A DNA stretch of 64,000 nt from Epiperipatus broadwayi. Lineage: Eukaryota > Onychophora > Udeonychophora > Euonychophora > Peripatidae. Shown here piece after piece: positions 37,411-49,244 of the stretch. The stretch lies in contig JAQFVV010000013.1 in NCBI GenBank assembly GCA_028023455.1, forward strand, positions 2,730,001-2,794,000. The letters run 5' to 3'. The position numbers and the translations under genes are program-made. The notes below the pieces were generated by a model. The model was not told the origin of the DNA, did no database searches, and worked only from the letters and a program-made list of their open reading frames with translations. Each line of letters opens with the position of its first letter. Position 1 is the first letter of the stretch.

Positions 37411-37414
37411 AGTA

Positions 37415-37475
37415 TGATTTACTGCAATGGTAGAATGATGAACCAGAGAGCTAAAGATCCTATGATTGCAGTTAG
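37415..37475 (+). repeat. Probable degenerate tRNA-derived SINE head
   Basis: An A-box-like TGATTTACTGCAATGGTAG is followed by an AGATCCTATGATTGC segment in the B-box position, echoing the AGATCATGGTTCC of the 31.2-kb copy. Degenerate, so low confidence. Confidence 0.3.
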
Positions 37476-38550
37476 CTGTCATTTCTAGTACTCAAACATC
37501 ATTGATTATTCATTTTATTTAATGCTAAAAATGATAAATAGCAGCCAATTACATAATATGCAATACTTGTTCACCAAAAGTCAGAACTTGTTTTTGATAC
37601 AAAGAATATGCCTACTACTTTAAGGCTAATTCATCAAAGGTTAGATACCACTTTAGTCTCTTGTCTATAGTGTTTTTTTTTTTTTAAATTTTATGAATGT
37701 TAGTCATTCAGATTGACATAGGACTTATTTGTTACAAACTTCATGGCATGAATCATCTCTTTGCATTTCTTGTGACAACATGCAATCATTCTTTAATTAT
37801 AAGCACAGTAATTCTGACTACAATCTTTTTTGTGCAAATATGTCAAATATGAAAAATCTTTAGATTCGGATCTTAACTGTGACAGACTCCTATGTATTGC
37901 TGCTGCATTTATTATGCTAAGAGATAGGTATTTCATCATAATAATGTAAGTAATTCTATAAAATTATTCATTTCATAGAATTGTTAATCAGTTAAATTTG
38001 TAATACAGAAATAAAACATGGATCTCCTATTGTTGCAATATAAAGACACTGAAAAGATTTCACTTAAGAATGCTCTGTAATACTTTTAAAAAGGCAATGG
38101 AAAAATCAAAGAATCAAATAGAATTTTTTACAGTTTTCCTATGTAATGATATCGAATCACTACATTGGATTAAATGTGTGAAGTAAATGAAAAATAAAAA
38201 GACTTCATAAAAACATTTTATGGTAAAACTGATTAAGTGGGAAAGTAGACCCATTTACATAATATACATGTTAATTAAAGAGATGATACAGCTGAGATAG
38301 AACACAATGGAGAACTAATTTCAGAAAGAAAAATTTGATGCTGCAAAAAAAAAAAAAAAAAGTTAAAAAATAGCATCACAAGATATCAAATAAACAGTAA
38401 ATGAGCCAGCATGTGAAGTATAGAGCATATTTATAAAACAATAACTGTTCAATCATTGCTAACTCATATCTAACTGTTGGGTCTCTCTTTTCTTTTTTAA
38501 AGTGAATGCTAATAAAATGAATCATGACTGTACACATGTGGTCAATTAGT
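37476..38550. other. AT-rich stretch with no recognised feature
   Basis: A poly-T run near 37672 and a poly-A run near 38345 are the only landmarks. Confidence 0.45.
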
Positions 38551-38554
38551 GAAT

Positions 38555-38645
38555 ATTACATCGGGATACTTCCTCCATATTTCTTTTGTAATCCCAAGTT
38601 TCTGTACTGAACTTTCATAGATCCATAAGCAAATAATGACAAAGC
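38555..38645 (-). other. Coding-like patch downstream of the candidate ATG exon
   Basis: The minus strand is open in more than one frame (for instance a frame with KVQYRNLGLQKKYGGSIPM before TAA, and one ending KEIWRKYPDVIFTN before TGA) and has higher G+C. AG acceptor-like sites precede it (GTTCAG, GTACAG). An AATAAA lies slightly upstream on the same strand (about 38670). It may be the next exon after 38852-38951, or 3' UTR. Confidence 0.2.
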
Positions 38646-38851
38646 ATGTTCATTAATGAAAACATTTTATTTCAAGTATATAAACATAGACAAATAGAAC
38701 AAAATAAATCGATAAACTTGATAACAGAATAGACAAGATAACCTTCTAAATACGTTTGTATATATGGTAAAAAGATTTAAAATTATAAGTATAAACACGA
38801 ACAGACTAAATTATATTTCTCAAATTAGAAAAAAAAAAAATCCGTTGCTAC

Positions 38852-38951
38852 CTCTCTCTTAGTATGATAAAAGGCTCGGACAATAGACAGCCAGTCAAGT
38901 AGGATTCTTTCAACACCTACACCCATCTCTAAAACTACTGTGTTAAACATG
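38852..38951 (-). CDS. Candidate first coding exon of a minus-strand host gene
   Basis: A good acceptor (TTTATTTTTAG) is followed directly by C-ATG and 33 sense codons (translation starting MFNTVVLEMGVGVERILLDW), ending at GAGAG|GTAGCA, a weak but possible donor. If unspliced, the frame runs eight more codons to a stop after a poly-T tract. Joined to the donor at 39818, it leaves the ATG as the first Met in frame, so the upstream exon would be 5' UTR. G+C and CpG content exceed the surroundings. I do not recognise the protein. Confidence 0.35.
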
Positions 38952-39817
38952 CTAAAAATAAATAAATCAGAATACATATTTCTTTGCTTTCACATCCTTT
39001 ATGTATATACATATATAATGTTCCCTTGCAAAAAAAAAAAAAAAATAAGGTCAGCAAATTTTCCAGATAAGCATGTGTCGTCTGTATGTAAATTATCTAA
39101 CTGAACTAAAGTTCGTGAATTTGACGATAGAATGTACAATATATATATATAAAAAACAGATATATGATCATTATTACTTATTACCCCACAAAATCATTTA
39201 CTCAAGTATATCGTATTTTCAACTACGTCACTGTGAAATGAGTTTTGTAACTATATCAAAATTTTTACATAAAAATCCAGTATTATGGAGAAATATTTAT
39301 TACACAACAAAATGTTTTATACCTACTAATCAATATCTATATATAAAATGAATATATCAATTAAAAAAAACAAACATGTCAAAAGTTGAAATTTGACAAA
39401 ACCATTTTAATATAACATGAAATAAATTTCATTTCCGAAGCAAAAAAAATATAGAAAAAAACAGTGGCGCCCTCTAATTTAAATAACAGTGGATACTCCC
39501 TATATCTTCTCCAAGAATTGCTTACGCATTAAGAATTTGAACAGTGTTAATGGTTGCTTTTAAATGGTAAAGAAAAAATAATCTCATTAATAAATTAACT
39601 TTGCGAGTAAAAAAAAAAGTTTTGCTTTTTAAAAAAAAAACAATTCATTAAGTTAGTGAATTTTTCTTTATAATTATTTTTTTGAAAATGCTTAATTTAA
39701 AACAACGCAGATCGTACTTTACGAAGTCTTTTTTAAAAATTATTATTAATCATTTACCTTTGATTTTTATCATTACTATTATTTTAAAAGAGGAATGACA
39801 GTAGTAGTATTACTCAC

Positions 39818-39990
39818 CGGCAGGATAGACTCCCTGGGCTAACACACTCTAATCTGATTTTTGTGGAAATAAATATTATAATTCATAATTACGAAAGATT
39901 TTACACTATTGTAGTTCAGTCTATTTTAGATTTCTATTTTTTTTCTATATCAGTTTTTTCAACAAGTTACTCATTCTAATAGTATTTTGA
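39818..39990 (-). other. Candidate 5' UTR exon with strong splice donor
   Basis: On the minus strand the segment ends CTATCCTGCCG|GTGAGTAA, close to the consensus donor. Its upstream edge is unknown and is set from the promoter-like cluster at 40.0 kb. The implied intron to 38951 is ~866 bases, with GT and AG ends. Confidence 0.35.
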
Positions 39991-40004
39991 AAAGTTTAAG
40001 GCAA

Positions 40005-40145
40005 CGATGTATCATGTGACCAATCAAAATGGTGACTCAGTGCGTGACCACATGGTTTATTTATATATTAAGTATTAAATGTACGTACGTACTATAGCAA
40101 TACGTTGACTAATTGTTAAATTATATTTTAATGCTTACGTATGGG
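40005..40145 (-). promoter_or_regulatory. Promoter-like CpG/CCAAT cluster
   Basis: Within 140 bases there are an inverted CCAAT box (GATTGG on the minus strand, ~40022), a TCACATGA E-box-like site, a TGACTCAG AP-1-like site, an AAAATGGTGAC YY1-like motif, and several CpGs (GTACGTACGTAC, ATACGTTG, TTACGTAT). CpG is rare in the rest of the window. The position, 100-200 bases upstream of the donor at 39818, suits a minus-strand core promoter. This is inference. Confidence 0.3.
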
Positions 40146-41039
40146 GATATTTACCTACTTATACAAACGTTGCGAACTTAGATATGAATATGATTTTGAA
40201 CTTTTACAATAAAAGTAAAAAAAATAGTGATAATATTTAAATCAATTTGTTCTGATAGTGCTAGAGATATTATGAGAGGTGAATAAATAAAGATAAAAAA
40301 TTCTTAGGAAATTATTGGATAAAATAATTCTATACATTTGCTTCTGAATAACCAATCTTTTAGGAAGATTTGTTTTGGACATTAAACTTTGTTATAAAAT
40401 GTTTTCAAATTCCACTATTTTTAGAAAGAATGTTAGCTGACTATTTAAGCATCTTGAAGGTCTCTTAAATATAGGTATTAAGCAATAAAAGCATCAGAGT
40501 ATTATCAGGAAAGCTTCTTGTTGTTGTTTTTTATTTTTTATCAAACTGCAACAAAACTGTTATCATATTCAAGATAAAGCAATGGAGAAGCAGATTTTAA
40601 GTTAATAGCTCTTTTAGATGAACTCTACCAGATTTTTATTATAACACTAATGATGCAAATCTTTAAAAAAAAAACCGATAATTTTGATTCTTTACCTTTC
40701 ACGTTAAATAAAATTTCTATTATTCAACTCTCTTATGGGCAAAAGTTTTCAATTAAGTAAATATATAATATATCCAGTTCAGCAAGTATAATATAATCTA
40801 AATTTCAAATAAAAAATCTTGATTATGTTTGATCATTTTTCATGATAACAATCAATTCTTATTATTTAATTTAGTATACAGTGCTTTAACCACTTTAAGA
40901 TTTTCTTGTTGCTTTTAACATTATAAGATTTACAATTTTGTCTAATTCAAAATAAGCATATTCAATAATATTTACATATTTAAAAATTTTACATAACCAT
41001 CTGCTACACCTACTTTTTAATTTATCCAAATTAAATGTA
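40146..41039. other. AT-rich stretch with no recognised feature
   Basis: No motifs or repeats were identified. Confidence 0.45.
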
Positions 41040-41130
41040 AAGTCCCAGTGCAAGCCTAGGTGGCATTACTGTATGGAAAGAGTTGCTACTATTTCAACAG
41101 CTTATGTAAGCATAAGAAATGGCAGTTGTG
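41040..41130 (+). repeat. Dispersed repeat module, third copy
   Basis: GTGCAAGCCTAGGTGGCATT followed by TGTATGGAAAGAGTTGC and TTATGTAAGCATAAGAAATGG matches the right end of the foldback at 29.02-29.10 kb and, inverted, the left side of the foldback at 33.1 kb. Here only one arm is present. Confidence 0.65.
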
Positions 41131-41379
41131 ATGTTTTATTAGATTCAAGAACTAAAGATTTCTGAATTAATTTCCACCTGAGGAAGGTAAAACAAAACAA
41201 AAAAAAGTTAGTTTAGGCAATTAATAATGGGACTATTGTTACAAGTTTCTCATTTTGACATTCAAATGCCACTCAATTTCTTGAACAACTGACACTACAA
41301 ATAAATAATAAATGCAATATTTAATGATGCTGGTTTAATAAATAATCTATAACCAGGCAGCATATTTTGAAAGCAAAAA

Positions 41380-41942
41380 CTAATCAATAGGAAATTAAAT
41401 TTATTATGATATATATAATGAAGATATTTATTTGCATAAATATAATTATAAAACAATAATAAAATAATCGAATAAGAAATTAAATTATGATATACAATAA
41501 AGGTATTTATTACAAAAAATTATAAATTTATTATATTATAAACTCAAATTTGCATTTCACTGATTTAAAGTGGAAAAATAAATTGAACCTTAGAATAGTG
41601 AATAATAAATAATTTGTTAAATATAATAAGTTGAACAAACAAAGCAAGAAAAATGCAATAATAAGTAATAATTTCTTATTTATTATTCTCTTGAAATTGT
41701 TTTGTTCAAATAAATATGTTCACTATATATTGTAATTTAATTTCTTATCACTTAAAATCTCTCGTACTGAAAATGTACATAATGAACATTTGAGAAATAT
41801 ATACGGTAAATAAGTTATTATTCTTTTGTAATTATGTGTGTTAAGATATTGCCTTTACTGTATATTTGAATTTAATTTCTTATTACTTGGTACAAATAAA
41901 TATGTTCATTTATATATCATAATTTAATTGCTTATTGGTTAG
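41380..41942. repeat. Foldback element of ~560 bp built from GAAATTAAATTATGATATA-type units
   Basis: The left end CTAATCAATAGGAAATTAAA is mirrored by TTTAATTGCTTATTGGTTAG at 41942. Inside, the same AATTAAATTATGATATA / AATAAATATGTTCATT blocks recur several times in each half, each half being the reverse complement of the other. It is a repeat-rich foldback without coding capacity. Confidence 0.75.
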
Positions 41943-44900
41943 TCTTTCAGATGCAAAATGCACCCACCATGTGATTGTTGAAATGATTACATCAGATTAT
42001 ATATTAAACAAGGAACAATTTAATTTACAATGACATATGTCAAAATAGATCTACTTTCATACTACCATGTTTCAAACAATGAAACATAAGCATACAAAAA
42101 AACTTGTTTGCAAGTTTGAAACGACTTGTGTGGGTATATATAAATTTTTATACACTCACATTTATTTAAGCACAAATAATTAATGGATGTCAGATGATAA
42201 TGCCAATATTCAGACTAATGTCTAAATATTAATCTTCAGCAACAAACAGGTAGAAGTGGAAAGGTATGTGAAATACTTATTTGATATTTACAATGTAATC
42301 TATCAGTTTATTATAATTAAACAAACTGAAGGGGATAGCTGGGGAGAGGGGACATTGAGATTCCAAATCAGTGCTGAAATTTATTGTTGGAAAATTATGA
42401 GTTGATGGTTGAAGAGTGACAGAATGTGGGGGTTTTTTTTTTTTGAGAATACATCGAAGAAAGCATTTGTCGGATTATCAGAACTTACTCGAGATTTCAA
42501 CTCTGCACATAATAAAAATTTTTAAAAATGAAAAAGTATAATAAATGGATATTAAGAGGTTGACAAGTTGCTATCAAATGTATCCCATAATTGAAATATT
42601 TTAAACTGTCTTCAAAAAAAAACTTTAACACACATATATTTAAAATATACACACTTTCAGTCGCAATACAAAAATATTTGAAAGCATAGAGGCAATTCGA
42701 GCAGCCATAACTATGACTATAGGGATAAATAGTAATGAATTCAAAATTAACATTTTCTAAGACTCATTACAAGATCAGAAATTATTAATTATTTCTGCCA
42801 CACACACCCCCAAGATGTAGATGTTTAGGCAATAGATTACTAAGATCATACAATAACACTTGATCAATGTTGATGTTAGATTATCATTTATAAAAATCAT
42901 CATATAGTTTTCTGATCCTATGTTATACACCTGCTGTAAAATTATTCGGATAATATAAATATGCAAATTTCATTGTAAGATTTAATGGATATATTTAATG
43001 AATAAAAAGGGAAAAACTGTACAGTTATTTCTAAAAACTATCATAACTAATGAGTATAGGTTTAGCAAGACCAAGCTATCATAGCTAAATACTGAGACAG
43101 GTTGATCTCATGGCACATAATGTATGTATGCATACATATATGTTTAAAGGTTAAGAGGAAAAATAGAAATGAACATGGACAAAATTTACATACAATTACT
43201 AATAATTCTGCGCTGACATGCTTATTAAAGAAGTTTAATTTTGTTTATAAGTTTATATATGCTAAGTGCTTTCGAATTTCTTGTTAGACTTCGCATTCAT
43301 AGCTGAGTGCAGTCAATGATAATGAGGAGGAGTATTGTAATTTATGTAAAATTAGTTTGCTGTTCATTTTGCCATAGTGCAACTTCAAAATTGTATGTTA
43401 ATTCAACATGATTCATAGTCTAGATAAAAGTACCTCATATCCAACCATACGCGAGATCGAAGATCAAGAATATTTGTGGATTCTAACTTGTTTACCCACC
43501 CTCTAAATCTAACAACCAATTATCAACACTTTTGAGGCAAGTAATTAATCTTTTCCAAACTTCGGCCCACAGCAACAGCAGTAGAACATGAGCCTCAAAC
43601 ATTTCTAACATTTAACATTGGCATTTACCCAAATTACACATATGCATGAGTTGACGAAGGAATGGTGGTGGTCTTAAGTCATCAAACATCAGCTCAATAT
43701 TTAGATATAAACGCAAAATTAAAATTAATTAAAACAAACCAAAGATAGGTTAAATTTATATATACATATATTTTTTAATGAAATGCATATTTATAATTCT
43801 TTAATATCTCGCTTTTCATTTCTTTGTTGATTGAGAGACAATTTTAATTATATAACTCACATATGCCTCTCACAAGATAGCGGTATAATTTATATGCCAA
43901 TTTAAAACAGAAGGGTGTTTAAAGTTCTTTGGTAGACGCCAATTGAAGTATGTGCAGGAAGAAAAAAATATATATAAAAGAATTAGCTTTTGATTAACTT
44001 TTACATAAATAAACTTATTATAAGAGAGAATAACTTGATTATGTTTTTAAGAAATGGTCTCAAGGAGAGTGACACGCTTGAATGCAAGCAGATCACGATA
44101 TTCACAAATAAATATGTTAATGATAAAAAAATATAATCTAATTTGACCAAACCATAGTCAACCTGCCACAATATGCCCAGAGAAATAAAAAATAATTACA
44201 TCCAGCATTTGAAATGACATAACCAACTCAAACTCAACCCTATTGTCTGGTTCCAGTGATGCAAAGAATAGAGCCCATGCCCCAAGAGATGAATGCTTTG
44301 CACAAGCAAAACCTCAAAATATTTCAGGTGAAGGACCAAGAATCATCAAAGCTTGCTAAGCTCAGTTTATCTCGAGTCTTCCCATTTTTGTCTCTTCATA
44401 TCTTGACTACATTTTAGCCCGTGAATCTATCACATGGTATAATCATGAAACAGTGATAAAAAAAAACACAAACAATCGATCAAGCAGAGTGCTGGAGATG
44501 CAAAAACAAATACTGGAAAACATCATTTTAAAATTACTTTAATTAAAATTATACAGAGCCACATAAGGTTATGTTTATATAGTAGCGAATTGACCAAGAT
44601 CAGATCACAACAAATAGACTCAAATATTATTCGAATAAAAAATCATATTTTGTTTAAAGCGATGCATCTCTTCCTTCAAAACGAAATCCCACCAACATTT
44701 TAAATTTAATATTACTAAATTCTCTCTTATGACTTAGTGTGGAATAACCTTCCACCCCCTTTTTTTTTTTTTAAAATTAAAAAAAAAATTAAAAATTACA
44801 CACTTGATCTAACATCTCCCCCAAAACTAAATCATCTGTGCATGAATATGTTTTTAGAATAAGAATACAAAAAACTATAAAAACAAAATCATTTCATCTT

Positions 44901-46681
44901 GAAAAAAAGGGTACTCTAATTAAATAATCATTTAGAGTGAACACGTATTTATTTACCAACAATCATTGGTCAAGAAATAGGTAGAAAGTCATTTAATTCA
45001 TAATATAAAAAGGGGACAAGGCAGGTATGAATTTGTTGAGATGGAACAAACTGGCACATAAATAGAATTTTAAATCAAATATTAATAAATCTAGACAGTA
45101 TATATATATATATATGTCTATAGGTAAGTAATAAATATCATTTATAGACTGCTTTATAAGAAAAATTTTGACATTAAGAGAGGCATAATTTAAGACAGAT
45201 AATATATAACAGAGATATCAAAGTTAACCACAGAAGTCAAGGTTACAAAGTTTAGTTCTATAGCATTTTAAATATATTTAGGAAGAATTACACTTTAGAA
45301 GACATTTCTTTATATAGCAATTAATTATACGGTCAACTGGAAATGGAAAAATAAATTAGGAGGTTAGGAATGTAAAACAGTTAAAGATATTACCTAATTT
45401 ATTAACAGTCCAAACTTGAAATTTAGGTCCCATGATGAAATGATAACTTGAGGTTGACTTTTATGATTTTGGCATAAGAATAGCTAGCTTATTGAGTTCT
45501 GTTCCAAGAGTTCCATAGTTCGGCAGTCCAAAAATAAAGCAGTTTAACTAAAATTTTCCGGCTTCATGGTTTTTCTACGATCACCCCTGGGACAACGGGG
45601 AACAAGCAGGTCAGGTTCCACTTACCCCACAATCATATTGCCGCATTTATTTTTTAAAAAAAACCACTGACATGGATTTACCATACTGCTTCCTCAACTA
45701 AAATGACAAACGCATCTATTGTTCTCCTTGCCTATTTACATGTTTCCATTATACTTTTAGAAAATTCCCCTTTTACACTCACTCAAGGCAAAACGGATAT
45801 ATTTGATTCTGGCGATCATAATCATTAATATAAAATATTTTAGTATTGTCTTCATAAGATCCACTCTCCCAATAAACCCAATGATTTTATTGTTTCACAT
45901 CTATTTTAAGCTAACATAGATTTGAAGAGCTTTTCTTTAAAATATCGTTTCTATGATTTACTTTTTAATTTAATTAGAAATTCTATTTTGACTTTGCTAA
46001 TGGATTTTTTTTTTTGCTTTACACTAAAGAATGTGACTAGGATCTAACGCAAAAGTGAATCTCCAGAATAAAATACTCTGACTTAAATAAAAATATATAA
46101 TTTTAAAATTTATTCTCGATTTTTATAAAAGTTTCCGTCTATAATTATATATATGTATCCATGCACATATATATATATCTGCTTACACCTAATATTTATA
46201 ATCTAAGTTTTAAATAGAAAATTTAAGATTTTATTGACTTGTTTAATTCATCTGGAAATTCAATATATACAAGATGGCAGATGGAAAGTTTTATTATAAT
46301 CATTTATGAGCATGGATCAAGTTCAATCTTAGATTAGAAACATAGAAAGACATGAAGCATGGATCTGATCTACAGATCCATTGCTTCAATAGGTCATGGC
46401 ATTTTCTTTGTTTTGATTAATTTGTCCATCTTTTTGAAATGGTGAAACAGGAGTCCTTCCTATTTATAGAATTAGTATCATTATTTATTTAAAATAAAGT
46501 CTGGAATATTGATTAATAAATATTTCTTGAAATATATTATTTAAAATTAAAATAGAAATTCATATAATATTATAATACTAGCCAGAAAACAAATTTTTCC
46601 TAAAATTCTTCCACAACATATCTATTAACAAACAGACCTTTTCAAGCAAAATTTAACTAAACATATCATATATATATATAT
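41943..46681. other. AT-rich stretch with slightly higher G+C, no firm gene
   Basis: Several patches (42.3-42.5, 44.2-44.5, 45.45-45.65 kb) have more G+C than average. A ~63-codon open frame on the plus strand at about 44225-44414 (with PMPQEMNALHKQNLKIFQ) has no recognised relative. A C/G-rich patch near 45586-45630 (ATCACCCCTGGGACAACGGG) is also unassigned. Poly-T/poly-A runs occur at 44758-44790. The short ORFs at 42775-42966 and 43102-43287 are not convincing. Confidence 0.35.
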
Positions 46682-48400
46682 TGTACCAAAGTACATTGAT
46701 AAAATAAACTGTAAACATTGTTTAAAAAAATAAGTTGTTTAAAATAATAAGATTTTTTTTTGTTTAAAAGAAGAAAAAAAAATCTTGTAATAAATAAATT
46801 CTTTAAATGAATTTTTAATAAAATAATAAAGAGAGTTCGTTTTATCTTATAATAAAATAAATAAATATATGTGTGTGTGTATGTAAATTTTAATAAAAAG
46901 TAGACGCAGAAGCTGATTTTATTTCACAAGACGAAGAACACTGCTGCTGAATAAAGTTTTCCATTGTTTAAAAACAGTATAAATACCTCCACATTTTATC
47001 ATTCTTGGTCTGACTTTCTCATTTTAATAAATATTTCTTGAAGTAATATTTCCAAAAAATGTTGCACTGTTAAAACCAACATATTTGCAGTTGACCGAAA
47101 GCCGCTCTCTACGCATCTAAGATATGCGATTAGTTCGGAAAGTAATCATGAAATAGATTAAACGGACAGCAGAGTGCAGGAATGTCAAACCAGCCACGAA
47201 AATCATACCAAGTCGCAGGATCTATGGAAGAATCATTTTACCAATCATTGATGAGTTAAGAAATAATTCCATTATGCTGTTTCTGTCATATTTTAAAACC
47301 TAGGTAATTATTTGACTTTGATATCTAAACATTCCCGATTTCTTTTTAAAATAAAGATAGACATTATTAAAAGAACTTTGAACTTTTTGAATTAAACTTA
47401 AAAAAAAGAATAAACTTTAAACTTTAAAAAATTAATATTTGCAATAATAAAATAAGTAAAAGCAGCTTCTATTAAATATTTTTTGATACAATGGCATGCA
47501 TGTATGTGTGATTTGATTTTTTTTTTAAACTTAAAAAAAAAGATAAAATAAAATATGATGTAACATGTATAATTTATTTGCTAAAGTAATATATTAAAAT
47601 GCTTATTTTAATCTTAAAAAAAGTGTGTGTCTCATTATAAGATAAAACGATTAATTTATTTTAAAATAATATAAAAAACACAAATTATTTTTCTTAAAAC
47701 ATTTATGTTTATTTCTGATACGTGCGGGTAAGTATAAATATTTATTTCCTTAATAAGAATAGGAGGACAAAAATCTAATCATTAATAATAGTATTTCAGA
47801 AAAGATTCGCTAAGTTAAATCTATAAATGTTTAGTATTCATTATAATGTTATTATTAGTTTTAAAGGATTGAAGTATTATTTTTGAATGGTTCGGGGAAA
47901 TTATTTTAGTTTTAAAAAAATATAGAAGTAGCTTAGAAGAGGCAGCATTTAAGATATACCTTTTGTTTTGTCTATTTAGTGGGTGGTTGGAACCAGTTGA
48001 GCTAGCAGGGATTTTTTCAGGTACCAAATTATGCTGATCAGATAAACATGCCTAAGGAATTTTTCTTTCTTTTTTAAAAAAAATGAAATGTTTATTTGAT
48101 TGGTGTATATTTGGTAGTCGAGTGCTGAATGTTATTGATAGTTTGCTATTGATAATAGTTGACACTTTACCTGAAAACCAACCATTTTCTGAAAGGGAAA
48201 TGTAGGAGGACAAAATATAGTAAAATATTATTTTAATATTTTATTTGTCGATGCTTGGTGTTTGTTGTTTCCTGTAAGTTTAAGTAGTAAATTTTAAATT
48301 GTAGTTTTTATATCGTTAAGAGTTTTGTAGGTAGTAAGTGTTAAATAGAAGTAGTAGTAGTCGTTTATTTTTTATTAGTTGTTTGGAGGAGGTTGGTTCA
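46682..48400 (+). repeat. 5' LTR of the gag-only element
   Basis: It is 1,719 bases long with TG...CA ends. Compared with the 3' LTR it lacks 106 bases just inside the left end (between TTGAT and AAAATAAACTG). It has an extra ~40-base AT-rich block near 47880-47930 that is shortened in the 3' copy. Promoter and polyadenylation signals for the element should lie here. The ORF at 47821-48027 (minus) is a shadow. Confidence 0.88.
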
Positions 48401-48402
48401 TT

Positions 48403-48420
48403 TGGCGCCCAATGAGGGGT
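48403..48420 (+). promoter_or_regulatory. Primer-binding site
   Basis: TGGCGCCCAATGAGGGGT begins two bases after the 5' LTR. It has the TGG start complementary to a tRNA CCA end and the GCGCC core common in retroelement primer sites. I do not assign the tRNA. Confidence 0.75.
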
Positions 48421-48424
48421 GAAA

Positions 48425-48765
48425 CTTCATTTGGTGCATTGACGTGGCACAAAACTGTTTTCTGTAGCATGTCAATGTGGCCCAAGAACTAGATGTTTCG
48501 AGTGGAAGAACTGATGGAAGTTGAGTTTGGAGGGGCATATGGCGCATTAACATAGTTAGTTGGACGTTTATTAGGCACAGTAACGTGGCCTGAAAGTTGT
48601 CATTTTTAAGTGGAGAAACTAATAGAAGTTGTAGATTGAAGGGGCATACGGTGCATTAATGTAGATAGTTGGACATTTATTAGGTGCAGTAACGTGGACC
48701 AAACATTGTCATTTTAAGTGATAGGACCATAGTTGAATGGTTGTTTGCACATTAACGTAGGACCA
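48425..48765 (+). repeat. Three ~109-bp imperfect tandem repeats in the retroelement leader
   Basis: GGTGCATT/GGCGCATT/GGTGCATT occur at 48433, 48541 and 48650. Each is followed by (A)ACGTGG(C/A)CC(A/T)-type sequence and a GTCATTTTTAAGTGG-like end. The repeats lie between the primer-binding site and gag, where a packaging or dimerisation signal would be expected; that role is inference. Confidence 0.65.
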
Positions 48766-49244
48766 ATGTAAAGGACAATTGGATGTTGATGTAGAGATTT
48801 AAAGGAGCCTGAAAATAGTCGTAGCAAATGATAAGATTACTATAAAACATAGTTGGGAATTCATTTGGCGAATCAACATGGTTTGAAATTAGTTGTTTAA
48901 ATAGAATAAACAACTTGAATTGTAGTTAGTCGTTTAGATGGTGGGTCAAAGTTGACCATTGTTATATATTAATAGGGGATATTTTCTGAAGAGAAATTTA
49001 ATAAAGGTATTGGTAGTATTTGTATTTTTTTTTCACGAACAGGTTAGCTTTGGTGTATGATAAAAAGTTGATTTTCGTGGACGTTAGAAAGTAGAAACGT
49101 GTTTTTTAAAGATAAAAAAAATAACATGCACTCCGTACGAGGAAGATAGATGAACATGAGGCATAGAATTAGAACTAAGAGGGTGGGGGTTGACTGTGAA
49201 TACGTTGAAATAGATTTTTCTTTGTATTTAGATAAAATTTAAAC

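Noticed and set aside
45540-45640. G+C-rich patch with splice-like sites on the minus strand
   Set aside because: Donor and acceptor would enclose only ~40 bases, too short for an animal intron; no coding frame supports it.
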